NCBI GenBank assembly: GCA_014799385.1
Contig: JAAVIC010000025.1
Coordinates: 1-64,000 of the forward strand
Reading direction: 5' to 3'
Origin: Oscillospiraceae bacterium
GTDB taxonomy: Bacteria; Bacillota; Clostridia; Oscillospirales; Ruminococcaceae
DNA: 64,000 bases
In this document: positions 18,701-26,679 of the stretch, in pieces
Position numbering within the stretch: the stretch's first letter is position 1
Layout of the letters: each line of letters begins with the position of its first letter
Notes under the pieces: model-generated
Database searches by the model: none
What the model saw: only the letters and a program-made list of their open reading frames with translations
What the model was told of the DNA's origin: nothing
Made by a program: the position numbers and the translations under genes

Positions 18701-18827
18701 CATAAATGAACTTAGGGAGTTTCAATTTAAGGAGTATTCCTTACAGAAAGGAAACAAATTTAAGCCTACACCGCCCGGATTTGATCCGCATATCGTCTTG
18801 AAAAAAATTCGAGGCGAGCATTTCTGA
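15738..18827 (+). CDS. Defence-associated reverse transcriptase fused to a nitrilase domain (DRT type 1 / UG1)
   Basis: 1029 aa from ATG 15738, just after AGGAGGA (15726-15732). The N-terminal half is a reverse transcriptase with the catalytic YVDD at residues 292-295 (YYGRYVDDILIV) and LPIGFLPSNVLGNW before it. The C-terminal 300 residues form a nitrilase domain with a candidate triad Glu801 (VMPEAYVP), Lys862 (FHLKRHYAP) and Cys901 (VYCCYELAS). RT-nitrilase fusions define the UG1/DRT1 group of antiphage reverse transcriptases, in which both parts are needed (family knowledge). It lies 455 bp after the SIR2 operon, is AT-rich like it, and ends in a strong hairpin. Confidence 0.92.
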   Translation: MMKIDETTVEKAYKKLKSSVYFDKTQLILRNDIVNFEKKHGNLDVYLCSIFDALNDENKFDNLQNEILDSISVSSFPKKLDKNDRSIIYNSSLKKNKIVDLQHFINMRVEGHILGVLWIMLIGYQMDKEVYEHSYGNRIRKNLINEFSDNPTYSPYLFEPYFVQYESWRDKAMSEAQKHMALNQDVVIITMDFERYYYSIDADESVFNTILEKFCPNEDTNIYFEQNDILKRLNSFVYAVIKKYSEQFGDEFKSRNILPIGFLPSNVLGNWCLQNFDKAVVNGWNPVYYGRYVDDILIVDKIEHNSSIYNKAKVEELKSDDIIEFFLTQCSRWKGNQCPCGDKENIALLNEVKKEQIENDSTGSNNNPVYRINPAYNVFDGNKSEIIVQNNKVKIFYFNSGESDALLTCFKERISKNKSEFRHMPEDEAVFQRDDYNEIYSLKGGESPNKLRGVNGIEIDKFELSKFLGKFLRIGGLVDNKAESKFEKDVLKIFDSQTIIENYSAWEKVIEIFVIAERFESLTKFVKRVCESIESIEYYSENSRIEVKNVKKSLYLFLHSILCRAFALVWKGERISAQNKIYSENIEFADSVPLVYDKNGKCEDYIKDMCTAYCWSCMIDNYILPINISMLPIDEIASINEQVNLTRFNDVLSLNLSEWNNKYKYYPYIVNMYDFSMISFVEEIKKSFPFADCKAIHNRQSKNYIISNYNLREGDEHWQNIASLIDVDAFEKLPDNVFIVKVGKGKKSKLRVAVANVRLDYNNFKKVVEDRPNCSYKRYRELSSVINQAIDQHSDMLVMPEAYVPFEWLSILARTCAKNNLAVITGVEHIKYDGKIFNFTAVILPYTSDDDRKCALISFHLKRHYAPHEKELINGYRLQEIKGNHYELYKWNDCYFPVYCCYELASISDRALFQSYADLVIAVEWNKDVNYYSNILESLSRDVHCYCVQVNTSDYGDSRITKPSKTEEKDIIRTKGGINSTVLVGDVDINELREFQFKEYSLQKGNKFKPTPPGFDPHIVLKKIRGEHF

Positions 18828-18854
18828 TATTATGCCAATAATATCAGAAATGCT
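18817..18854 (+). terminator. 15-bp perfect hairpin after the reverse transcriptase gene
   Basis: AGCATTTCTGATATT (18817-18831) pairs with AATATCAGAAATGCT (18840-18854) around an 8-nt loop. The 5' arm is inside the end of the coding sequence. No T-run follows, so termination may be inefficient. Confidence 0.6.
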
Positions 18855-19140
18855 TAGCTTTAGTAATAGTTTAATAAAACCTTTGCATTATGTCAGACAA
18901 AGGTTTTAAAGCAGATAAAAACCACGTTTTTGATTTTTTGCTCTTTGTTTGTCCTTTATTGTTATGAAAAAGCACTTAAAGATACGAAAATGACCGATTT
19001 CGTATGGCTCTGTTATTCAGAATTTTGAAGTTTTTTCAAAAGCTGTGATAAGCACTTAGCCTGATTCAAATTCTGTCACTCAGACCAGCGCGATACCCCT
19101 GCAGTCAATTCCTTATGAAACACTCATCGGGTGGACACCT
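18855..19140. other. Non-coding stretch after the reverse transcriptase
   Basis: AT-rich, with no open frame that looks coding. The end (about 19080-19135) resembles the repeat remnants at 28295 and 29280 (a short CAGTCAATT-type sequence). Confidence 0.4.
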
Positions 19141-19390
19141 GTCGGAATCTGAACCCCTAAGGTTCGGACTACGGCAGGTATTTTGTTATAGATCCTTTCC
19201 CAATGCGATTTTATGGCAGATCGATCTGAATTTCAAAATGGACACCAAAATCAAAACAGTCCAAAATCGAAAAGTAAAAATGAGAAAAGTCGGAATCCAA
19301 ACCCCTTGCGTCCGATTTGAAGTGTGGAAAATCCGTACAATATTGAGGAGTGTTAGGATGATGTCTATTTTCAGCGTGTCACTTTTGGCG
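19141..19390 (+). repeat. Diverged repeat, copy 1 (interrupted by the IS3 element)
   Basis: Similar at roughly two thirds of positions (estimated by eye) to 21296-21545. Both contain CAATGCG.TTTTA, a TTGGACAC/ATGGACAC segment, and end with TCTATTTTCAGCGTGTC. The IS3-family gene starts exactly where the similarity stops. Confidence 0.55.
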
Positions 19391-20570
19391 TTCGCGGTAC
19401 TCGGTCTCTTTCCTTAAAGGCGTTTTATAACCATTTTGGGCATGAGGGCGTTTTTCATTATAAAATAGCATATAGTTGGTGATCGCCGTTCTGAGCTCTT
19501 TCTCAGAACGGTATTTTGTTCTGTAAAGTTCTTCTCGCTTTAATGAGGAAAAGAACGATTCCATAACAGAATTGTCATACGGCAGATGTGCTCGTGAAAA
19601 TGATTGGATTACATCCAACGATTCAACGTAGCTACCAAACGATTTTGAGCGGTAGTTGCTGCCACGATCGGTATGAAATATCATGCCTTCCTTTGGATGC
19701 CTAAGTTCATAAGCTGCCTTAAACGCACTTTTTATCAATTGGGTACTGTTTTTGTGTCCGACTTTATAACCAACAATCATTCGGGCATATAAATCAATAA
19801 TGGCACAGATATAAATGTTCTTCTCGTTCCAACGAAAATATGTAACATCACTGACCCAAACCTCGTTTGGCTTAGAAACATTAAACTGTTGATTGAGGCG
19901 ATTTTTAAATTTTCGTTGTTCATTATCATATATCGATTTGGCATCTTGACGAATACTTATCAATCCCATATCGCGCATCAGTTTTCTGACGGTTTTATCG
20001 CTTGTTCGATAGCCCTGCTCCTTTAGCACAGCTGCGATTTTTGCAGCTCCGAAGATTTGGTTGTTCTCGTCATAGATTTCTTGTATTTTTATGCGCAGCT
20101 CCTCCTGTCTCTTTGAATACCAAGTGCTATCACGCTTGTTGCGAAGAATGAAGTTGTAAAAGGTTCCGCGAGGTACTTTCAAAGCCTCGCAAAGCATATG
20201 CACGCTGTATTTCCCGTACAGTCGTTCTAATGCGTCGAGCTTCTCATTAAGCGGGGAACTAACGGTGCAATTAACGCTTTGCAGGATTTCGATAATCCCT
20301 TCAAGACGCGTGACCTTGTTTTCAAGCCGACGTAAACTTGATTTTGTAAGATCGGGAGGAACATTATTCTGTTCCTTGACCCATTTGTAAACGGTGCTCC
20401 TTGAGATTGAAAGCGATATGGCAATTTCGGCTGCGGGAGTGCCCGATCTATAAAGGTTTATTGCCTCTTGCTTGGTTATATCGGAATGTCTGTTCATAAT
20501 GAAACCCCCTTTTGATTCTATTATATAATAAAGCGTGAGGTTTTGCAAGAGGCACAATATAATGTGGGCA
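19374..20570 (-). mobile_element. IS3-family insertion sequence (ends approximate)
   Basis: Contains one transposase gene. The left end is near TGTCACTTTTGG (19377) and the right end near AATGTGGGCA (20570); the ends begin with TG and are weakly similar as inverted repeats (TGTCACTTT against TGCCCACATT). No matching target duplication could be recognised, so exact borders are uncertain. Confidence 0.65.
19379..20497 (-). CDS. IS3-family transposase, single-frame OrfAB
   Basis: 372 aa from ATG 20497 (GGGGGTTTCATT upstream). N-terminal helix-turn-helix (ITKQEAINLYRSGTPAAEIA, SRSTVYKWVKEQ), a leucine-rich coiled coil, HTH_21-like region, then the rve integrase core with the DDE residues in WVSDVTYF, HTDRGSNY and MESFFSSLK. 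IS3 elements usually split OrfA and OrfB by a -1 frameshift; here both are in one frame. It looks intact and could be active. Confidence 0.92.
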   Translation of the reverse strand: MNRHSDITKQEAINLYRSGTPAAEIAISLSISRSTVYKWVKEQNNVPPDLTKSSLRRLENKVTRLEGIIEILQSVNCTVSSPLNEKLDALERLYGKYSVHMLCEALKVPRGTFYNFILRNKRDSTWYSKRQEELRIKIQEIYDENNQIFGAAKIAAVLKEQGYRTSDKTVRKLMRDMGLISIRQDAKSIYDNEQRKFKNRLNQQFNVSKPNEVWVSDVTYFRWNEKNIYICAIIDLYARMIVGYKVGHKNSTQLIKSAFKAAYELRHPKEGMIFHTDRGSNYRSKSFGSYVESLDVIQSFSRAHLPYDNSVMESFFSSLKREELYRTKYRSEKELRTAITNYMLFYNEKRPHAQNGYKTPLRKETEYRERQK

Positions 20571-20592
20571 CTTCAATTGTATAGAAAATATA

Positions 20593-20621
20593 TTGACATT
20601 TAGCACAATATGCTGTATAAT
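20593..20621 (+). promoter_or_regulatory. Consensus sigma-A promoter for the ADP-ribosyltransferase-like gene
   Basis: TTGACA (20593-20598), 17 bp, TATAAT (20616-20621). It lies just outside the IS3 element's right end, 42 bp before the gene. Confidence 0.8.
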
Positions 20622-20662
20622 ATAAAAAGAAGAAGTTAAAGACTTTAAGGGCGGCTAATAAA

Positions 20663-21268
20663 ATGATTTTACACGAAAAGAACAAGGCAAATTCTCCGTT
20701 GACATTCAAAGCACCACAGGATTTATGCGTATTTGTCAAAAATGAAAACCCGCATTGTGGTATTATGGAGAGAGAAAAAATTATTGTCAATGGAATTGGA
20801 TGTACTTTAAATAATGTAATAAGAAGCGGACATAAATTGGATTACAATACTCAACGAGATAAAGACTTGCTTCAAAGATTGATACAAACGCACACTTTAA
20901 AAGAAAGCATTATTGTAAATAGAGCCGTGCGTTCCATCGAATATGAATTGACATTAGCCAGAAACAAAGGATTGTCAAAAAAGTGCTTGTTTCATGATGG
21001 ATTTGTATACACATCTTTACTTAACGCATATTCAGGTTAAATTCATTTAAATATACTAATCCCCAAAGGTACACCATATTTATATACAGGTATTTTTAGC
21101 AACACTGTTGGTTCATATCCTCCCGAGGAAAATCAGACAATCGAGGATACAGTGGGAGAGCTAATATTAGATATTGGAACAATCTTAAAAATTGATAGAA
21201 AGAGGCGACATGGTGGAATCACAATATATGATGTCCATGTAGATAATGCACATAACATTGAAAATTAA
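20663..21268 (+). pseudogene. ADP-ribosyltransferase-like gene with an in-frame stop
   Basis: ATG 20663 opens a 125-residue frame that ends at TAA 21038-21040. The same frame continues beyond the stop for another 76 codons to TAA 21268 with fitting sequence. The parts resemble the ADP-ribosyltransferase exoenzyme fold in order: Arg in IIVNRAV, FHDGFVYTSL (position of the STS motif, here YTS), then after the stop LIPKGTPYLYTG and VGELILDIGTILKI (position of the catalytic Glu). Such toxins modify host proteins with ADP-ribose. The stop would remove the catalytic Glu, so the gene is probably dead unless the stop is read through. The family call is by pattern only. Confidence 0.5.
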
Positions 21269-21295
21269 GTAAATTAATATTTCTTTTTTGAAACC

Positions 21296-21570
21296 TGTTG
21301 AGAACTGAAACCCAACGGTTTGGACAACGACATTTTTGGTTGTAGTTCCTTTTTCAATGCGGTTTTACAGTGATTGTTTTGGATTTTAAATTGGACACTA
21401 AATTTGAAACAGCTCAAAAACGAATACCAAACACGAAAAAAGGCGGGAGCCGAACCGCTAGAGTCCGATTTGGAATGCGAAAAATCCGCATAATATTAGG
21501 GAGCGTTAAAATGATTTCTATTTTCAGCGTGTCTCTTTTGATGTTTGAAGTATTCAACATCCTTCTTTAG
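21296..21570 (+). repeat. Diverged repeat, copy 2
   Basis: Uninterrupted counterpart of 19141-19390. It contains a short open frame ending MISIFSVSLLMFEVFNILL that is conserved in part in copy 1 (MMSIFSVSLLAFAV). No known gene recognised. Confidence 0.5.
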
Positions 21571-21747
21571 CAAGAAACAGTAACCGTGAACGATTATGAG
21601 AGTGTTTCCAATAAAATCAGAGACAACATGGGAAGCACCGATTTTTCGGCCGACTTTAACAAATTGGAGATTTCAACATTCGTTAAATTATACAAAAGCC
21701 TATTGAGGATTTTAGGCAATCAAATAAAAAATTACACGTTGCGCAGG

Positions 21748-21763
21748 ATTTCGACATCTTGCG
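21748..21763 (+). repeat. Right copy of the 16-bp direct repeat
   Basis: Identical to 11065-11080. Together the two copies bracket 10.7 kb containing the defence operon, the reverse transcriptase gene, the IS3 element and the broken ADP-ribosyltransferase gene. Confidence 0.5.
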
Positions 21764-21842
21764 AAACAGGCATTGAAAAACACACAAAAGTATGCTATAA
21801 TAATTGTAAAATTACAATATGATTTTTGAGGGAGGAATTCAA

Positions 21843-23012
21843 ATGGCAATTAAATTAGTGACGCTGCCGTCAACAGAGTTCGGCGCGGAATTGGAACGTG
21901 ATGGGAGCGAAGAGTTTCGTGTGGTGTACCGTCCGAGTGAGCGCAACCCGGATTTCTACATATACCACGGTTTGTGGTATCCCGAGGAGGATTATCCGGA
22001 CGGTTACATTGCTGTACCGTTCGGTTCGGTGTACGGCGGAATACAAATGTTTGCTGCTGGTACAGCCTTTGCAAATGTTGAGGGAAGCACGGACGACCCC
22101 AAACCGGGTCATTATAGCACGTGGCGGCAGCTGATGAAGGATAAAATATCAAATTACACGACCTGTTGTGCGGAAACGGACACAATTTACCGTTCCGCGA
22201 CCCGACAGAGGGATATGCGCTTTCAATGCACATATGGCGGAAATGAAAAGCCCAATTATGTCGATTACAAAAAAGGAATATGGATGCAGGGCGCACACGT
22301 TTTGATGAACGAAACATCATCGCGTAAACCGTCGGAGGGTGCGATTGTATATATGCTTCCTCTTTGCCAAGCACACAACATTTACGATAAAATAACCGGA
22401 ACTTTCGGCACGGGCTACTTTATGAAGCTGCGCCGCGCTCAGGAGGTCATAACCTTGACGGGATTTATTTCGTCGAGTACAATTCAAAACGCGATATTGA
22501 AGGAGGAACTTGAAATGCAAAGCTTGCAGACAACCGAAAAACCACAGCTGTCCGTAGGACTGGAATTCACGTTTATGGGCGTGGATCTCGGTGCTTATTA
22601 CACGAAGAAAATCGACGGCTATCAAATCTATGTTGCACCGATGAACGTTGACAACAAGGCGGAAATTTCCTTGAGCGAAATGATCGAGCAGTTTAATCAA
22701 TTGGCGGGCGCGGGTTCGCTTTCCGAGGACGACGTTAAAAGGAAGATCGAAACCGAAGAAAATAGTGAGACTGTCGCGAACATCGATTGGGGTTCGATAA
22801 AATTCTGCCTGAAAATGCTTTTTTTGAACATCGATTCGGAAAAGGATACGAAAACCACGGAATACGCGCTGTCGCTTCAAATCATCGCGGACGGGCTTAT
22901 TCCAAAGGAGATCACCGTGTTCAATGTCAAGTCCTTGAGCTTCAACATCTGGAACACAAAGCGTCAGAATGTACTCGACAAAATGGCACTGTCAACTCCC
23001 GAATCCCTTTAA
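21843..23012 (+). CDS. Unknown protein, first gene of a two-gene cassette
   Basis: 389 aa from ATG 21843, preceded by GAGGGAGGAATTC; an earlier in-frame ATG at 21819 has no ribosome site. No signal peptide or membrane helix is apparent. The N-terminal 200 residues are rich in Tyr/Gly and beta-like (FYIYHGLWYPEEDYPDGYIA, YGGIQMFAAGTAFANVEGS). The C-terminal part has amphipathic strands (LSVGLEFTFMGVDLGAYYTK) and helices. I do not recognise the family. It is followed after 12 bp by a 1045-aa gene with a similar base composition, clearly more GC-rich than the defence island, so the two are probably co-expressed and act together. Confidence 0.75.
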   Translation: MAIKLVTLPSTEFGAELERDGSEEFRVVYRPSERNPDFYIYHGLWYPEEDYPDGYIAVPFGSVYGGIQMFAAGTAFANVEGSTDDPKPGHYSTWRQLMKDKISNYTTCCAETDTIYRSATRQRDMRFQCTYGGNEKPNYVDYKKGIWMQGAHVLMNETSSRKPSEGAIVYMLPLCQAHNIYDKITGTFGTGYFMKLRRAQEVITLTGFISSSTIQNAILKEELEMQSLQTTEKPQLSVGLEFTFMGVDLGAYYTKKIDGYQIYVAPMNVDNKAEISLSEMIEQFNQLAGAGSLSEDDVKRKIETEENSETVANIDWGSIKFCLKMLFLNIDSEKDTKTTEYALSLQIIADGLIPKEITVFNVKSLSFNIWNTKRQNVLDKMALSTPESL

Positions 23013-23024
23013 GGATGTGATCGT

Positions 23025-26000
23025 TTGAGCGAGAAGGATTTTTCATTGAGCGTCGGTATGCGCGGAACCCTGCTCGGCTACGATGCGGTTGCCGCGTACA
23101 GCCGTCAACACGGCGTGAACTGTTTTCAAGGTCGTTTGAGCATAGACGGCGGCGACGCCAATTGTTTAATTTCACAGATCGACAGCGGTCTGTCGGAAAA
23201 ATTGCGTGCTGTTTTGCCCGATTTTTTATCTCAAATAAACGCCGATGTGAGTTTTAGCTTCGGCTACGACCACTCGCTTTTCACGGTTGATACGGATAGT
23301 CTGAAATTTACTGCGCTCTCTTTGAAAAACGAGCGCGGCGAATCGACTGGAAGCGGCTTTCTGTGCGTGATTTCGGAGAATAACTGTAAGAGCGAAAATA
23401 ATGGGATCATTGCGGATTTAATTAAAACCGCAAAGGACTTCATCGGCATAGACAATTTTTATTTCTGCGTTCTGAACGGACAGCAGCCTGTCGACATCGG
23501 CAGACTGCTGAAGCCGTTTGACAAAAGGGAAGCGATAATGCCGCCCGCGAAATTATTTAACGGCGGATTTTGCCTATATTCAAATTACGAATTTTCCGAA
23601 GAGCACGGCGGCGTTATGGACAAGTTTTTGGGTGAACTGCTCGGTATAAAAGGTCTCGCGTTTTTTGCCGGCAAGGATAAAAACAACGCGGCGTATTTCG
23701 CGCTGTCACTGCCGCGGCTATCCAACAACATCCTGAGCGTTGAGGATCTGATCCTGAAATTCGCGAAGGGCAAAACTGGCGTTTATTTCGAGGTCTCGGG
23801 TGCGCTTACTTTAAGCACAGTTCCCGAAATGAAATTCGCGCTGAACTGCGCCCTGTCGTCCGAACGCGTAATGCTCTCCGCGGCGGTCGTGTCGAAGAAA
23901 TTCGTGAATCTTGTCGGCAATTTCTACCTCGGCGATGTGGTACTCACAATCGGTTACGACAAAGGGTTGACGTTCGGCATACTCGGCGAAATGCAATTGC
24001 GGAAGCTGTTTTTGTTCGGCGCGGTACAGCTCACTTACAATGGCGTTCTGAACGTGCAGTTGATAAGCCTCGCAACAGGCAAACTCACAATATCGTCGCT
24101 CGTCGAAAATGTCGCGGGGCTGTATATTTCGGGTCTTAACGCGCTCGACAATATTCTTTGTATAGATTATTTCAAAATCGATTTCGGGGGAAATTTCCGG
24201 ATTGATTGGTTCAAAGACGGTGCTGTTCCGCAGATTGTGGGCTTCTTTAACGACAATATCAAGTCGGATCAATTGATGCTTCATGATGATTACGTTACGA
24301 TAAAAAAGGAGCCGCAAGGCGATGGCTATTACCTCACGGACAAATTCCGTATGCGGCATTATTACGTTGACGGCGGCGGGAATTTATCACTGCGTCCGCA
24401 GTTTTATTACTCCAATGTCGCGGAGCCGTTTGAGCTGGCGAACGGCATGGTAGTCAGTGCGGGAATTTTCTTTTGCGCCGAGATTCGCGTGTTTGAAATA
24501 ATTTCGCTTAAAGTGCTGTTTTCGTTTCGACCAAACGAGGGTGCGCTCGCGTTCGGAATGTTGTCGGAGATCGACCTGGGAATTATAAAAATTTCCTCGT
24601 CTGATTTTAAGGAGGACGATCCTATACCTTTGCCCGAAAACAGCGTTTTAAAGCAGTTCCTCGACATTTCGTCAAAGGGCGTGGCGTTCTTTTTGCAGAC
24701 GTCAGCTAACGAAACATCATTTTATTTTGACGGAATGATCTCAATCGCGGGCTTGTTCAAATGTCAGGCACGGCTGTTTTATGAAAAGGGTTTTATCTCT
24801 GTCAATATGGAAAGCACGCTTTGCGGTATGACGACAAAAATTTCGATCTCCGCGAATTACCGGAGCTTTAAAAGCGCGAGCTTTTCGATTGCCGTCTCAT
24901 TTGACACATACAAGCTCGAGGAAGCACTGACGGCGGTGAAAAACCGCTTGACTCACGCAATCCAGGTATGCAGAGAAAAAATCAACAACGCCGACCGCTC
25001 ACTTGAGGACGCAAAGACCAAGGTGCGGAAATTGTACGGTGAGATCGATGTTCTGAACGGAAAGATCAACGATTGCAGAAACAGACTGAACAGCATGAGC
25101 TGGTGGAAAAAGATTTTCTGTGCGCCCGTTATCGGCTGTGAGATCGCGGGATTGGAGATAGCGAAGGGCGCGATATACGCCGCGATTTCTATCGCGGAAG
25201 CGGCTTTAACGGTGGCACAGGCGGCAGTACATTTCGCGGGAACGCTCGGTGAGGGCGTGTTGAAGCTCGTGCGCGGCGTCATCGATTCCGTCACATCGCT
25301 GTTCTTTATACGCAAGCTCGAGGCGATTGTGTCGGCAAATGTGAACGAGCTTTATATGCAACTCGGCATTGAATTTGTCGCGCTTGGCAAGGAATATAAT
25401 TACAATTGGTCGGTTGAGAAAAAAATTATGGGCAATACCGATCAAGGACGCGCCGCGCTCTCGAACGCGATGATCAACAAGATGGAGCCCGATGTGAGTG
25501 ACTTGGAAAACGGCGTTGTCTCGAACGCACGCCAAATGCTTCAATATGCAAATTTTGAGGATTATTTTGAACAGCCCGCGAAAATTTCCAACGCCGCGGC
25601 AGTGCTTGAGAGAAACACCGAAATGACGCGATTTATTCAGAACGCGTATGTTGAGGAATTCGGCGAGGAGCCGCCCGATTTTGACGAAATGAATGCGCGG
25701 CTGCTCGAAAATATCGGCGTTATAAAAGCGAACATCAACGTTTCCGAAAGAGCGGCAACGCTCTACGAAATAAAGGATACGGTTGACAAGCTTCGCGAAA
25801 TTTCTATGACCGCAAACGGCGATGATTACGGCGCTGCCGCGGAAGCTGTTAAAAAATACGACAACGCGGTCAAGCTGTCCGGCGATATGCAGGAGCTTCT
25901 CGAAACGCTTGACGAAACGCGTGACGAGATTTGCTCCATCAGGGACAAGCGAAGCCGAATTGCTCGCGAGGCTGTGCAGTCGCGGGGAATTAACGGTGAG

Positions 26001-26162
26001 CAATACCGTGGTAATATGTACGAGTACGCAAAAAGTGTTCGTGAAATGATGGAATCGACCTACAAAGACCTTCCGCCGGACGGCTACATAAATCTATGGG
26101 ATGACGACCAAATTCGGGAGACAGTGCTTCGGGCGGAGGAGTATTTTAAGACAAGCAGCTGA
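23025..26162 (+). CDS. Large beta-rich protein with hydrophobic/coiled-coil C-terminal half, second gene of the cassette
   Basis: 1045 aa. Start is TTG 23025 with AAGGATG just upstream; the next in-frame ATG (residue 12) has no ribosome site. Residues 1-640 are almost all short amphipathic strands in repeated blocks (for example FALNCALSSERVMLSAAVVS, LTYNGVLNVQLISLATGKLT), as in lipid-binding or solenoid proteins. Residues 645-700 form a coiled coil. Residues about 705-770 contain a hydrophobic stretch (CEIAGLEIAKGAIYAAISIA and the following helix) that could insert in a membrane. The rest is helical. No signal peptide. A pore-forming or lipid-binding role is speculation; no homologue is recognised. 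Confidence 0.75.
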   Translation: MSEKDFSLSVGMRGTLLGYDAVAAYSRQHGVNCFQGRLSIDGGDANCLISQIDSGLSEKLRAVLPDFLSQINADVSFSFGYDHSLFTVDTDSLKFTALSLKNERGESTGSGFLCVISENNCKSENNGIIADLIKTAKDFIGIDNFYFCVLNGQQPVDIGRLLKPFDKREAIMPPAKLFNGGFCLYSNYEFSEEHGGVMDKFLGELLGIKGLAFFAGKDKNNAAYFALSLPRLSNNILSVEDLILKFAKGKTGVYFEVSGALTLSTVPEMKFALNCALSSERVMLSAAVVSKKFVNLVGNFYLGDVVLTIGYDKGLTFGILGEMQLRKLFLFGAVQLTYNGVLNVQLISLATGKLTISSLVENVAGLYISGLNALDNILCIDYFKIDFGGNFRIDWFKDGAVPQIVGFFNDNIKSDQLMLHDDYVTIKKEPQGDGYYLTDKFRMRHYYVDGGGNLSLRPQFYYSNVAEPFELANGMVVSAGIFFCAEIRVFEIISLKVLFSFRPNEGALAFGMLSEIDLGIIKISSSDFKEDDPIPLPENSVLKQFLDISSKGVAFFLQTSANETSFYFDGMISIAGLFKCQARLFYEKGFISVNMESTLCGMTTKISISANYRSFKSASFSIAVSFDTYKLEEALTAVKNRLTHAIQVCREKINNADRSLEDAKTKVRKLYGEIDVLNGKINDCRNRLNSMSWWKKIFCAPVIGCEIAGLEIAKGAIYAAISIAEAALTVAQAAVHFAGTLGEGVLKLVRGVIDSVTSLFFIRKLEAIVSANVNELYMQLGIEFVALGKEYNYNWSVEKKIMGNTDQGRAALSNAMINKMEPDVSDLENGVVSNARQMLQYANFEDYFEQPAKISNAAAVLERNTEMTRFIQNAYVEEFGEEPPDFDEMNARLLENIGVIKANINVSERAATLYEIKDTVDKLREISMTANGDDYGAAAEAVKKYDNAVKLSGDMQELLETLDETRDEICSIRDKRSRIAREAVQSRGINGEQYRGNMYEYAKSVREMMESTYKDLPPDGYINLWDDDQIRETVLRAEEYFKTSS

Positions 26163-26218
26163 TAAGTAAATTGCTTGGTGTTCAATAGTTTTGGATAGTT
26201 TCTTCGGTGAAGGTCGAA

Positions 26219-26415
26219 AAAATCTTTTTGGTAACGATATCACAGCAATGAGGAAATTCCCCCACGCTTCGCGCGAGGGAATTTCTCATTGACTAAAGGC
26301 TTCGGTCTGCGCCGCAGAGCGGCTTGACCTCAGCTCTTTAGTAGCGCAGTTTTTGCGTATTTTGCGCTTCGCGCAAAATACGCAAAAACTGCGCGGGGTT
26401 GATCTTCTCTTATAA
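26219..26415 (+). repeat. Hairpin-rich repeat, copy 1
   Basis: Begins AATCTTTTTGGTAACGATATCAC and ends GCGCGGGGTTGATCTTCTCTTATAAG in outline, with internal palindromes (GCGCAAAATACGCAAAAACTGC region). Same order of conserved blocks as 26416-26588 and 28076-28300, but the hairpin arms differ in sequence. Confidence 0.7.
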
Positions 26416-26588
26416 GAATCTTTTTGGTCACAATCTCACGGTTGAGGTAAATCCCCCTTGCAAAGCAAGGGGGATTTCTGCTCAACGCAAAGGCATTCCT
26501 CTGCGCCGCTTCGCGGTTTGATGAATGCTCTTTGCCAGCGCACTTTTTCCTTTGCGGAAAACTGCGCGGGGCTGCTCCCCTCTTATAA
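26416..26588 (+). repeat. Hairpin-rich repeat, copy 2
   Basis: Directly follows copy 1. Conserved blocks: ATCTTTTTGGTCACAATC, a variable hairpin (AATCCCCCTTGC/GCAAGGGGGATT), AACGCAAAGGCATT, CTCTTTGC.AGCGCACTTTT, GCGCGGGGCTGCTC. A fragment of the next head (AATCTATTTGGTCACAATTT) follows at about 26589. Confidence 0.7.
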
Positions 26589-26679
26589 AAATCTATTTGG
26601 TCACAATTTCCGCATAAAAGGAAATGTTTTTACTGCTTTTATATGCTATAATAAAATCATCCCGGGAAGGAGGACTATC

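Noticed and set aside
19115-19417. 100-aa open frame
   Set aside because: Runs from the diverged repeat into the transposase 3' end on the opposite strand; not a gene.
19374-20570. Target-site duplication of the IS3 element
   Set aside because: The three bases outside the proposed ends (GCG and CTT) do not match, so the exact ends stay uncertain.
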